A DNA stretch of 33,474 nt from Clostridiaceae bacterium (GTDB lineage Bacteria > Bacillota > Clostridia > Oscillospirales > QAMX01). Location of the stretch: NCBI GenBank assembly GCA_018384365.1, contig JAHAYX010000001.1, positions 1-33,474 on the forward strand. Direction: 5' to 3'. The notes under the pieces were generated by a model. It had not been told where the DNA came from. It worked only from the letters and a program-made list of their open reading frames with translations, and made no database searches. The translations under genes were made by a program, and so were the position numbers. This document shows, one piece after another, positions 7,976 through 16,141 of this stretch (its first letter is position 1; every line of letters begins with the position of its first letter).

Positions 7976-8254
7976 CATAAAGGCTATGACCAAAAAGAAG
8001 TACGCAGACAGAGGCCTTCAGAGAACTGCCGGACGGTGCAAGGCAGCAGGCGGACATTTGCGGAATACATTTTGAGAGCTGCGCACCCAACGATCTTCGG
8101 ATCCAGTAGGCTGCGTCGGGTTCGCCCGTTATTGCGATAGGGCATGGGAGTTGTGCCCAATGAGGCCGTTTGCCGTAAGGCGGCGGTAAACTGAGGTGGT
8201 ACCGCGGAAGAGTCTTTCTTTCGTCCTCTGTTTTATGCAGAGGACGATTTTTTG
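7976..8254 (+). promoter_or_regulatory. T-box riboswitch leader, probable tyrosine (UAC) specifier
   Basis: The diagnostic T-box GAGGTGGTACCGCGG (8193-8207) is followed by a terminator: a 9-bp stem (CGTCCTCTG 8222-8230 / CAGAGGACG 8238-8246), then a T run. Upstream are a Stem I with the AGAGA element and distal helix CTGCC/GGCAG (~8019-8046), and a basal helix GTACGCAG/CTGCGCAC. The segment GGAATACATTTTGAG (8062-8076) corresponds to the specifier loop. By the usual GAA-NNN-A arrangement the specifier is UAC (8066-8068), for tyrosine. The UGGU of the T-box fits an acceptor end with discriminator A, as in tRNA-Tyr, though Phe and others share this. Binding of uncharged tRNA would let the GAGG of the T-box pair with the terminator's CCTC and keep transcription going into the symporter gene. 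The T-box itself is certain; the codon assignment is less so. Confidence 0.92.
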
Positions 8255-8305
8255 TGCCATTTTTGTCCTCTGTCAACTCAAAATGACAAGAAAGGAATGA
8301 AGGAA

Positions 8306-9850
8306 ATGGTACTGAAAATTTTAATGCTCCTGATCTTCTTTGGCTGCATGGTAGGCGTTGGCCTCTACTGCCGCCGCCACGCCACGGACGTGAACGGATT
8401 CGTCCTGGGCGGACGTTCCGTCGGCCCCTGGCTGACTGCATTTGCTTACGGCACCTCCTATTTCTCCGCGGTTATCTTCATCGGCTATGCCGGACAGTTC
8501 GGCTGGAAGTATGGTCTTGCTTCCACCTGGATCGGCCTCGGAAACGCTTTCATCGGCTCGCTGCTTGCGTGGGTCCTGCTCGGACGCCGCACGCGTCTGA
8601 TGACGCAGAAGCTTTCCACCGCCACCATGCCGGAATTCTTCGGTAAGCGCTATCGTTCCAACGCGCTGAAGGTCGGCGCTTCCGCCATCGTCTTTATCTT
8701 CCTCATCCCCTACACCGCGTCGCTTTATAACGGCCTGTCCCGTCTGTTCGGCATGGCCTTCCACATTGACTACACGGTCTGCATCATCGCCATGGCAGTG
8801 CTGACCGGCATTTACGTCATCGCCGGCGGCTATATGGCAACCGCGATCAACGACTTTATCCAGGGCATCATCATGCTGGCCGGTATTGTCGCAGTCATTG
8901 CTTCCGTGCTGGCTTCAAAGGGCGGTTTTATGGCCTCCATTGAGGCGCTGGCACGTGTAGAGGACGCCTCCGCCACCTCCATGCCCGGCGCTTTTGCTTC
9001 CTTCTTCGGACCGGATCCCTTCAATCTGCTCTGCGTGGTCATTCTGACCTCTCTCGGCACCTGGGGCCTGCCGCAGATGGTGCAGAAATTTTATGCAATC
9101 AAGAGCGAAAAGGCCATCTCCAAGGGTACCATCATTTCCACGCTGTTCGCGATCATCGTCGCGGGCGGATGCTACTTCCTCGGCGGTTTCGGCCGTCTGT
9201 TCTCCGACCAGATTGACATTGCCGCGGGCGGCTATGACTCCATCATTCCCACCATGCTCTCGAATCTTCCCGATCTCCTGATCGGCGTTGTGGTGATTCT
9301 GGTTCTCTCCGCCTCCATGTCCACGCTTTCCTCGCTGGTGCTTGCCTCCTCCTCCACGCTGACGCTTGACTTCATCAAGGGCACTATTGTCAAGGACATG
9401 AGCGAGAAGAAACAGCTTTTCATCATGCGTGCTCTGATCGTTGTCTTTATTGCGATTTCCGCCATCATTGCCGTTGTGCAGTACAAGACAAACGTTACCT
9501 TCATTGCACAGCTCATGGGTATTTCCTGGGGCGCACTGGCCGGTGCTTTCCTCGCGCCGTTCATCTATGGCCTCTACTGGAAGCGCACGACGAAGCCCGC
9601 CGTATGGGTCAGCTTCATCTTCGGTGCAGGCATCATGGTGCTCAATATGCTGTTCCGTTCGTCCTTCCCGGCTGCTCTGCAGTCGCCGATCAACTGCGGC
9701 GCATTTGCCATGATCGCCGGCCTGATCCTCGTGCCGGTCGTCAGCCTGTTTACCAAGGCGCCTGAGCGCGCACTCGTGGACGATATGTTCGAATGCTACA
9801 ACACGATGGTCACCGTTCCCGCCAAGGAAGCCCTTGGCGAAGAGAAGTAA
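8306..9850 (+). CDS. Sodium/solute symporter (SSS family), probable tyrosine uptake
   Basis: A 514-residue integral membrane protein with about 13 hydrophobic segments, starting with an N-out helix MLLIFFGCMVGVGLYC. The conserved SSS features are visible: the N-terminal FVLGGRSVGPWLTAFAYGTSYFSAVIFIGYAG segment around the sodium site, GYMATAINDFIQG, and VLSASMSTLSSLVLASSSTLTLDF near the second sodium-binding helix. ATG 8306 is chosen because AAAGGA lies nine bases upstream; ATG 8297 has that element directly against it. The family imports proline, pantothenate, sugars or other solutes with sodium, so the fold alone does not give the substrate. The T-box with a probable Tyr specifier and the convergent Tyr/Phe operon argue for an aromatic amino acid, most likely tyrosine. 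Confidence 0.9.
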   Translation: MVLKILMLLIFFGCMVGVGLYCRRHATDVNGFVLGGRSVGPWLTAFAYGTSYFSAVIFIGYAGQFGWKYGLASTWIGLGNAFIGSLLAWVLLGRRTRLMTQKLSTATMPEFFGKRYRSNALKVGASAIVFIFLIPYTASLYNGLSRLFGMAFHIDYTVCIIAMAVLTGIYVIAGGYMATAINDFIQGIIMLAGIVAVIASVLASKGGFMASIEALARVEDASATSMPGAFASFFGPDPFNLLCVVILTSLGTWGLPQMVQKFYAIKSEKAISKGTIISTLFAIIVAGGCYFLGGFGRLFSDQIDIAAGGYDSIIPTMLSNLPDLLIGVVVILVLSASMSTLSSLVLASSSTLTLDFIKGTIVKDMSEKKQLFIMRALIVVFIAISAIIAVVQYKTNVTFIAQLMGISWGALAGAFLAPFIYGLYWKRTTKPAVWVSFIFGAGIMVLNMLFRSSFPAALQSPINCGAFAMIAGLILVPVVSLFTKAPERALVDDMFECYNTMVTVPAKEALGEEK

Positions 9851-9863
9851 AGTCCGATTCATC

Positions 9864-9901
9864 AAAAAAGCTCTGCCGGAATACTCCGGCAGAGCTTTTT
9901 C
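9864..9901. terminator. Bidirectional terminator between symporter and aroQ
   Basis: A perfect stem AAAAAGCTCTGCCGGA / TCCGGCAGAGCTTTTT encloses ATAC, with A/T runs at both ends. It serves the symporter gene on the plus strand and the end of the aromatic operon on the minus strand. Confidence 0.92.
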
Positions 9902-9959
9902 GTTTTACTGCGCCACACCGGCGCAAAATACCGTTTGCGGGCCCTTTGCGCTGCAAAGC

Positions 9960-10394
9960 TTACTTTACAAAGCGCTCCGCCAGCAAATCGATCGCGTCCA
10001 GATACCCCTGCAGGCCACGTCCGCTGATCATGGCGACGCAGGCCGCGCGAATGTACGACACACGCCGGAACTCGTCCCGCGCATCCACATCCGAGATGTG
10101 CACCTCGACTGTCGGGATACTGACCGCCTTTACGGCATCGAGCAGCGCCACGCTGGTATGCGTATAGGCGGCGGGGTTGATGACAATGCCGTCACACTTG
10201 CCGTATGCGGCCTGGATTTTATCCACAAGATCGCCCTCGTGGTTCGATTGATAACATTCCACGTCGATTCCCCGCGCAGCGCAGTGCTCTTCAATCCTTT
10301 TCAGCAGGGCAGCGTAGGTCTCGCGGCCGTAAATATCCGGTTCCCGGATGCCCAGCATATTGATATTCGGGCCGTTTAATACCAGAAGCTTCAT
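9960..10394 (-). CDS. aroQ: Type II 3-dehydroquinate dehydratase
   Basis: This 144-residue protein dehydrates 3-dehydroquinate to 3-dehydroshikimate, the third shikimate-pathway step, and forms the dodecameric cytoplasmic enzyme typical of the type II family. The start motif LLVLNGPNINMLGIREPDIYG contains the catalytic tyrosine of the lid; INPAAYTHTSVALLDA and VEVHISD carry the substrate-binding Asn and catalytic His. The start is ATG 10392-10394, one base beyond the TGA of aroE/aroK. A longer frame to 10421 would overlap that gene and adds no conserved residues. It is the last gene of the operon, before a shared terminator. No type I enzyme (aroD) is in the window. Confidence 0.96.
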   Translation of the reverse strand: MKLLVLNGPNINMLGIREPDIYGRETYAALLKRIEEHCAARGIDVECYQSNHEGDLVDKIQAAYGKCDGIVINPAAYTHTSVALLDAVKAVSIPTVEVHISDVDARDEFRRVSYIRAACVAMISGRGLQGYLDAIDLLAERFVK

Positions 10395-10395
10395 C

Positions 10396-11610
10396 TCACA
10401 CCTCCAAAACCCGCGCGGCAACCACTTCCGGTGCAGCGTCGTTTACCACAGTCACATCAGACACCCCGGTAAAGAGCGGCAGACGCTCGCGATAGATGTC
10501 CTCCAGCTTTCGCGTCTGCGAAATGGGGCGCCCGTCCGTCGGCAGCGCGTCCAGCGCGCGGTCCAGATATACGATGCGGCTGTTCTGGCGCAGTGCGCGG
10601 CGGTTTTCCTCACGCAGCAGCACGCCGCCGCCCGTCGCAATCACGCCGCCGCGTTCGCGCGCGGCCTGTGCCACGGCTTTGGCCTCCAGATCGCGGAACG
10701 CCGTCTCTCCCTGTGCCGCAAAAATCTCCGGAATACTGCATCCCGCCATCTCCACGACCATATCGTCCGTATCATAGAAGGCACGGCCTGCGCGCTCGGC
10801 CGCCAGACGGCCGATGCTCGACTTGCCGCAGCCCGGCATCCCGACCAGCACGAGATTCCGTACCTCACGCGTCAAGGTATCGAGCGTTTCTTCAATCACG
10901 GCTTCGCGGATTGTGCGGCCGGAGAAGCGCTCCACGGCAGGCGCGGCCTGGGCAACCAGCATGGGCAGGCCGCCCGTTGCGGGAATGCCCGCATCCTCCG
11001 CTGCGAGGATGAGATTGGTTTTGAGCGGATTATAAATCACGTCCAGCACGCCGCAGCACTGTGGAAAACGGGCAATGTCGATCAGCGCACCCTCGTTTTT
11101 CGGGTACATACCGACGGGCGTGGTATTGATCAGAATCTCCGCGTCGGCATGGCGGTCCAGATTGTCATAGTTATTTTCGCCGCTGCGCGATACAATTACG
11201 ACCTCCCGTGCACCCTCGTCCGCCGCAACGCGGCGGGCGGTAAGCGAGGTGCCGCCGCTGCCGAAAATCACCACTTTGCGTCCCGCAAACGAAATGCCCG
11301 CGCGGCGCGCCATGTAGGAAAAGCCGAAATAGTCCGTGTTGTCGCCGATCAGCCGTCCCGCGGCGTCGTGGTACAGCGTATTCACGCTGCCGATTGCCCG
11401 CGCTGCGGGCGTCAGCTCGTCGCAGAACGGAATGACGGTCTGTTTATAGGGGATGGTGACGTTAAAGCCGCCCATGTCCGGACGGCGGATGAGCGCTTCC
11501 AGCCCCTCCTCCGGTGTTTCATAGAGATCATAGGTATAGTCCGCCATGCGCTCATGGATGATTTTTGAATAGCTGTGGCGCAGCGTTTTTCCAAGAAGTC
11601 CGTAAATCAT
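10396..11610 (-). CDS. aroE/aroK: Bifunctional shikimate dehydrogenase / shikimate kinase fusion
   Basis: A single 404-residue frame joins two enzymes. Residues 1-~245 are shikimate dehydrogenase (YGLLGKTLRHSYSKIIHE with the shikimate-binding Ser pair, GGFNVTIPYKQ with the catalytic Lys, a GSGGTSLTARRVA nucleotide loop, INTTPVGMYP). Residues ~250-404 are shikimate kinase (P-loop GMPGCGKSS at about 255-263, DTDDMV, the EIFAAQGETAFRDLE strand, GGGVLLREENR). It catalyses two consecutive steps, dehydroshikimate to shikimate to shikimate-3-phosphate. The linker is only a few residues and no stop or ribosome binding site lies between the halves, so it is a genuine fusion. Its ATG overlaps the end of pheA by four bases. 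Confidence 0.95.
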   Translation of the reverse strand: MIYGLLGKTLRHSYSKIIHERMADYTYDLYETPEEGLEALIRRPDMGGFNVTIPYKQTVIPFCDELTPAARAIGSVNTLYHDAAGRLIGDNTDYFGFSYMARRAGISFAGRKVVIFGSGGTSLTARRVAADEGAREVVIVSRSGENNYDNLDRHADAEILINTTPVGMYPKNEGALIDIARFPQCCGVLDVIYNPLKTNLILAAEDAGIPATGGLPMLVAQAAPAVERFSGRTIREAVIEETLDTLTREVRNLVLVGMPGCGKSSIGRLAAERAGRAFYDTDDMVVEMAGCSIPEIFAAQGETAFRDLEAKAVAQAARERGGVIATGGGVLLREENRRALRQNSRIVYLDRALDALPTDGRPISQTRKLEDIYRERLPLFTGVSDVTVVNDAAPEVVAARVLEV

Positions 11611-12746
11611 ATTTCGTTATAACAGCCGAGGAACACAAAGCCCTCGTCCTGGCGGGAGAGTTCCGCAAGCAGGTTCATCACGTCCTCGTTCCAGACGGAC
11701 GCCTCAAGGTCCAGATAGAACATGAACTCAAAGTCGCGTCCGGGAATGGGCTTGCTCTCCAGCTTCGTCAGGTTCACGCCCAGCGCCGCAAACTTCGAAA
11801 TCAGGCGATACAGTGCGCCCGGCTTATGCGGTGTGGCGCACATCAGGCTGATGCGGTTCGCGCCGGGATAGATTTCCAGATCGCGGCTGATGCAGATGAA
11901 GCGCGTGTAGTTATTTTCGTTGTTCTGCACGTGCTCGCGCAGCAGGGACAGACCGTACAGCTCGCCGCACTCGTGCGAGCAGATGGCCGCCAGGTCGCGG
12001 CGATCGGATTCCGCAACGGCTTTGGCCGCGATTGCCGTGTTGTCGTAAATGGTAACCTTGATATTCGGGTGCGCCGCCAGGAAGTCGCTGCACTGACCGA
12101 TGGCCTGCTCATGGGAGATGATCTCGCGCACGTCCTCGAACTTCACGCCGGGCCGGGCCAGCAGGTTGTGATGGATATGCAGGCGCACGCCGCCGACAAT
12201 ATGGAATTTATAGTTGCGCATCAGCGTATACACGCCGTTTACGGAACCGTTTGAGCTGTTTTCAATCGGCAGCACGCCATATTTGCAAAGTCCCTGGTCA
12301 ACGGCCTGGAAAACGCCTTCAAAATTGCGGAAATACATAATATTGGCCAGCGAAAAGAGCTTATCGCAGGCCTGCTGCGTGAAGGAACCCTCGACGCCGG
12401 GGCAGGCAACAACGCCCTCGCGCGGGAAAAGCTTCGGCGTATTCTCCGCGGCTTCCAGAATCTCGTTTTTGAATGTGGAGTCACGCGTGGTGAACTGGTT
12501 CTGGTATGCGCGGCTGAGATCCATCAGCGTGGCATACAAAACTCGTGCATAATTGGAGAGTTCGGGGCCTGCCAGCTCCGATACGTGCAGCAAAACCTCC
12601 CGTTCGCGTCCGGGCTGCAGGATCGGCATATCGTGCGCCATTTTATATTCTACGATTTCGCCGCTGAGCTGCATACGGGTTTTGAAAAGTTCGACCAGGG
12701 CAGCGTCGGTTTCGTCCATTTTTTGACGAATTTCATTCAGTTCCAT
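11607..12746 (-). CDS. pheA: Bifunctional chorismate mutase / prephenate dehydratase (P-protein)
   Basis: This 379-residue protein converts chorismate to prephenate and then to phenylpyruvate, the phenylalanine branch. Residues 1-~85 are an AroQ-class chorismate mutase (ELNEIRQKMDETDAALVELFKTRMQLS). Residues ~105-285 are the prephenate dehydratase, with VLPIENSSNGSVNGVYTLM and the catalytic TRF in NNYTRFICIS. The C-terminal ~90 residues are an ACT domain (HKPGALYRLISKFAALGVNLTKLESKPIPGRDFEFMFYLD), which in this family binds phenylalanine for feedback inhibition. It is the only chorismate mutase seen in the window and so probably supplies prephenate to TyrA too. The start follows aroC by five bases. 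Confidence 0.96.
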   Translation of the reverse strand: MELNEIRQKMDETDAALVELFKTRMQLSGEIVEYKMAHDMPILQPGREREVLLHVSELAGPELSNYARVLYATLMDLSRAYQNQFTTRDSTFKNEILEAAENTPKLFPREGVVACPGVEGSFTQQACDKLFSLANIMYFRNFEGVFQAVDQGLCKYGVLPIENSSNGSVNGVYTLMRNYKFHIVGGVRLHIHHNLLARPGVKFEDVREIISHEQAIGQCSDFLAAHPNIKVTIYDNTAIAAKAVAESDRRDLAAICSHECGELYGLSLLREHVQNNENNYTRFICISRDLEIYPGANRISLMCATPHKPGALYRLISKFAALGVNLTKLESKPIPGRDFEFMFYLDLEASVWNEDVMNLLAELSRQDEGFVFLGCYNEI

Positions 12747-12751
12747 GGTGA

Positions 12752-13834
12752 TCAGACTCCTTCTTCCAGTAAATCAAGTATGGTAATCGCGGCGGCAGCC
12801 TCCACACAGGGTACCGCGCGCGTGACAATGCAGGGATCGTGCCGTCCGTGCACCGCAAGCTTCGCCGCTTTCCCTTCGACAAGGGATACAGTGTCCTGCT
12901 CCTGTGCAATGGAGGGAGTCGGCTTAAAGGCCGCCCGGAAAATCAACGGCATACCGGAGGTGATACCGCCCAACACACCGCCGTGACGGTTGGCCGCAGT
13001 GCGTACATGGCCGTCCTCCATGACGAACGGATCGTTGTGCTCGCTGCCTGTCATGCCGGCAGCGGCAAAACCGGCACCGAACTCGATCCCGCGCACGGCG
13101 GGGATGCCAAATACCGCCGCCGCAATGCGGTTTTCCACGCCATCGGCCATCGGCGCGCCAAGACCCACGGGAAGTCCCGTCGCGGCACATTCGATCACGC
13201 CGCCCACGGAATCCAGCGCCGCGCGGGCTTTTTCGATTTCCGCGAGCATCTGTTCGCCCGCTTCTTCGGAAAGGGTGGCCAGCGGACGTGACGCCGCGCG
13301 GGCCAGCGCATCCATATTGGGCGAGACAAAGTCCAGCGGCGCATCACAAACGCCGTGGATCGACGCAATATGCGCGCCGATGCGGATCCCGCGCCGCGCC
13401 AGAATCTGAAGTGTAATGCCGCCCGCAATGCACAGCGGCGCAGTGAGGCGTCCGGAAAAATGGCCGCCGCCGCTGATATCGTTATGACCGCCGTACTTGA
13501 CGTAGGCCGTATAGTCCGCGTGGCCGGGACGCGGCGTATCCATCAGTCCGTGATAGTCCGCGCTGCGCGTGTTGGTATTCTCAATCATGGCCGCAAACGG
13601 CGCGCCGTTTGTCACACCGCCGGTCAAACCGGCCAATACCCGCACGGCGTCCCCATCGCGGCGGGGGGTTGTATGCGTGCCCAGTCCCGGTGCACGGCGT
13701 GCCATAAAGCGGGACAGTTCGTCCATATCGATGGCTTCACCCGCCGGAAGCCCGTCCACCAAAACGCCGATCGCCGCGCCGTGGGACTCTCCGAAAATAC
13801 TAACCTTTACTTTAGTTCCAAACTGTGACGCCAT
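12752..13834 (-). CDS. aroC: Chorismate synthase
   Basis: This 360-residue protein is the FMN-dependent enzyme making chorismate from EPSP, the last common step. The N-terminus FGTKVKVSIFGESHGAAIGV and RRDGDAVRVLAGLTGGVTNGAPFA are signature regions. RPGHADYTAYVKYGGHNDISGGGHFSGR carries the conserved flavin and substrate-binding residues, and HGGVLGGITSGMPL, with AFKPTPSI after it, is typical of the C-terminal half. Length is normal for the family. Its start overlaps the end of aroA by 23 bases, so translation is probably coupled. Confidence 0.96.
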   Translation of the reverse strand: MASQFGTKVKVSIFGESHGAAIGVLVDGLPAGEAIDMDELSRFMARRAPGLGTHTTPRRDGDAVRVLAGLTGGVTNGAPFAAMIENTNTRSADYHGLMDTPRPGHADYTAYVKYGGHNDISGGGHFSGRLTAPLCIAGGITLQILARRGIRIGAHIASIHGVCDAPLDFVSPNMDALARAASRPLATLSEEAGEQMLAEIEKARAALDSVGGVIECAATGLPVGLGAPMADGVENRIAAAVFGIPAVRGIEFGAGFAAAGMTGSEHNDPFVMEDGHVRTAANRHGGVLGGITSGMPLIFRAAFKPTPSIAQEQDTVSLVEGKAAKLAVHGRHDPCIVTRAVPCVEAAAAITILDLLEEGV

Positions 13835-15083
13835 CGCAGTTTCCTCCCAATGCTTTCAAATCTTCAAAAAATCCGGGATAGGATTTCCGAACGGCCTCCG
13901 CTCCGTGGATCGTGACCGATGCCTCCGAAATGGCCGCGGCAACCGCCGCCGCCATCACAATGCGGTGATCTCCGGCGCCGTCCACGGTTCCGCCCTTCAG
14001 CCGTCCCACGCCGCGGATCCGCAGCGCGTCCGGTTCTTCCTGCACGCTGCCGCCGAGCGCGGTCAGCAGTGCAGCCGTTGTGGTCAGGCGGTCGCTTTCC
14101 TTATCGCGCAGGCGCGCGGCGTTATAAAGCACCGTTTCTCCTTCCGCCGCGCAGGCAGTCACCGCAAGGATCGGCAAAAGATCCGGAATCTGATCCACAT
14201 CAATCCGCTGCGCGGTCAAATGTCCGGGCGATACCGTGACGCAGCCGTCCTGCTGCGTGATCTGCGCACCGAAGCGCGCCAGCAGCGGCGCGATCTCGCA
14301 GTCGCGCTGGGCTGTGGCAGCATCCAGTCCCGTCACCGTCACCGTTTTCCCCAACGCACCCGCCGCGAGGAAAAAGGCGGCGTTCGACCAGTCGCCCTCC
14401 AGCACGGCATTGCCCGGGGAGCGGTAGCACTGGCCGCCGGGAATTGCAAAGCCCGTTTCCGTTTCCTGCACCGTAATGCCGAAGCGGCGCACGGTACGCA
14501 GTGTCATTTCAATGTATCCGCGCGAGGAGCACGGCCCGATAATCCGAATATGGCAGTCGCCGCCCGTCAGGGGAAGCGCAAACAGCAGTCCGCTGATATA
14601 CTGCGAGCTTTCATTGCCGATGATGGCATATTCACCCGGCGTCAGCCGTCCGGACAGGGAGATCGGCAGATGCTCTGCCGACGGCGTACAGCCGTTTTGA
14701 CGCATCGCGTCGAGGAGCGCCGATACACGCCGCTCCGGAAGACGTCCGTGTCCGGTAAACACCGCGCCGCAGCCAAGCGCTGCGGCAACGGGAAGCAGGA
14801 ATCGCAGGGTCGACCCGCTCTCGCCGCAGTCGAGCGACGGCGAGTCCGGCGTTTTGCCCGGCGTGACCGTCACGCCGCCGTCCTGCGTTCGCATAAACGA
14901 CGTACCCAGCGCCGCAAGGCAGGACATCGTCGCGTCAATGTCGTTTGATGGCGTAAACGGCGCGAAAACCGTTGGTTTATCGGCCAGTGCCGCACAGATG
15001 AGGTTGCGGTGTGCGTCGGATTTTGAGGAAATGGCACGTATCGTACCGCCTGGCGCACCGGGCGCTATGGTTACCGTACTCAT
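13812..15083 (-). CDS. aroA: EPSP synthase (3-phosphoshikimate 1-carboxyvinyltransferase)
   Basis: This 423-residue protein joins shikimate-3-phosphate and phosphoenolpyruvate to give EPSP. Visible motifs are SKSDAHRNLICAALAD (the SKS-x-x-x-R phosphoshikimate/PEP loop near the N-terminus), LDCGESGSTLRFLLPVAAALG (equivalent of the LGNAGTAMRP loop), EGDWSNAAFFLAAGAL and DKESDRL. The start is ATG 15081-15083, which overlaps the aroB stop by four bases; a longer frame to 15152 would only read through aroB. The PEP/glyphosate loop differs from the E. coli form at several positions, including Phe in place of the proline after the conserved arginine. The two-domain fold and length are otherwise ordinary. 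Confidence 0.95.
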   Translation of the reverse strand: MSTVTIAPGAPGGTIRAISSKSDAHRNLICAALADKPTVFAPFTPSNDIDATMSCLAALGTSFMRTQDGGVTVTPGKTPDSPSLDCGESGSTLRFLLPVAAALGCGAVFTGHGRLPERRVSALLDAMRQNGCTPSAEHLPISLSGRLTPGEYAIIGNESSQYISGLLFALPLTGGDCHIRIIGPCSSRGYIEMTLRTVRRFGITVQETETGFAIPGGQCYRSPGNAVLEGDWSNAAFFLAAGALGKTVTVTGLDAATAQRDCEIAPLLARFGAQITQQDGCVTVSPGHLTAQRIDVDQIPDLLPILAVTACAAEGETVLYNAARLRDKESDRLTTTAALLTALGGSVQEEPDALRIRGVGRLKGGTVDGAGDHRIVMAAAVAAAISEASVTIHGAEAVRKSYPGFFEDLKALGGNCDGVTVWN

Positions 15084-16141
15084 GCGCGCTCCTCCATGCC
15101 CTGTGCGAAAAACGATTCCAGCGCAGTGACCGGCACCGCGTGCAGCACGCACTCGCCCATCCGTTTCGGCACAACAAGCGTGATGCTGTCGCCCTTGCGC
15201 TTCTTGTCCGCAAGAGCTGCCGCGGTAAGTTCCGCCGGGCTGTAAGCCGCTGCGGTCGGAAGTCCGGCCTTTTGCAGCACAGCCTCCAGCCGCACTGCCG
15301 TATCGTCCTCACAGATGCCCGCCGCCGTGGCCGCACGCGCCATCAGCAGCATTCCGATTGCCACGGCGTGGCCGTGGCTGATGCCATACTTGCTGCACGC
15401 CTCGATGGCGTGGCCCGGCGTGTGGCCGAAGTTTAGAAGCTGGCGAAGGCCCGTATCGTGTTCGTCCTGCGCGACGATATCTCCCTTGATCTCCACGCAG
15501 CGCGTCACGATCTCCTCGATATCCGGTACGGCGGCTGCCTCAAAGCGGCAAAACAGCGACGCATCACAGATCACGCCGTACTTGATGCTCTCGGAAAGCC
15601 CGTCGCGGTAAATTTCGGGTGTCAGCGTCCCGAAGGTATCCGTGTCACAGAGCACCTGAACCGGCTGATAAAACGCACCCACGATATTTTTGCGCCCGGC
15701 AAAGTCAATGGCGGTCTTGCCGCCCACGGAGGAATCCACGGCCGCAAGCAGCGTCGTCGGCAGCTGCACATACCGCACGCCGCGCAGATACAGCGACGCG
15801 GCAAGGCCTGTCATATCGCCCGTCACGCCGCCGCCCAGTGCCACGACCAGATCGCTGCGCGTCAGGCCTGCGTCTGCCAGTGCCGTGAGGATGCCCGTCA
15901 GCGTTTCCATGTTTTTGCTGGGTTCGCCTGCCGGAAACACATGGCGCGTGACGGTATAGCCCGCTGCCGCCATGCTTTTTTCCACTTTTGCCGCATAAAG
16001 CGGCGCAACGTTGGAATCCGTCACCAACACGGTGCGGCACGGAGCCACCGTTTTCTGAATAAGCGCGCCCGCCCGGTCCAGCAGGCCGCTGCCCACTAAA
16101 ACATCATACGGCGCGCCGGCATTGATTCTGACTGTTTTCAT
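15080..16141 (-). CDS. aroB: 3-Dehydroquinate synthase
   Basis: This 353-residue NAD- and metal-dependent enzyme cyclises DAHP to 3-dehydroquinate. Key features are VLVTDSNVAPLYA and GEPSKNMETL in the NAD domain, VALGGGVTGDMTGLAAS, LPTTLLAAVDSSVGGKTAIDF, and ISHGHAVAIGM in the metal-binding part. The metal-ligand segment reads LNFGHTPGHAIE; a proline stands where most family members have phenylalanine, but both histidines are kept. It overlaps tyrA upstream and aroA downstream by four bases each, so the three are translationally coupled. Confidence 0.96.
   Translation of the reverse strand: MKTVRINAGAPYDVLVGSGLLDRAGALIQKTVAPCRTVLVTDSNVAPLYAAKVEKSMAAAGYTVTRHVFPAGEPSKNMETLTGILTALADAGLTRSDLVVALGGGVTGDMTGLAASLYLRGVRYVQLPTTLLAAVDSSVGGKTAIDFAGRKNIVGAFYQPVQVLCDTDTFGTLTPEIYRDGLSESIKYGVICDASLFCRFEAAAVPDIEEIVTRCVEIKGDIVAQDEHDTGLRQLLNFGHTPGHAIEACSKYGISHGHAVAIGMLLMARAATAAGICEDDTAVRLEAVLQKAGLPTAAAYSPAELTAAALADKKRKGDSITLVVPKRMGECVLHAVPVTALESFFAQGMEERA

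Noticed and set aside
10219-10227. Perfect DnaA box TTATCCACA inside aroQ
   Set aside because: It is a single copy that lies within conserved coding sequence and is not clustered; a chance match.
10348-16099. Long plus-strand ORFs opposite the aromatic operon
   Set aside because: They run antisense to well-identified enzymes, have biased Arg/His-rich composition and lack start signals.
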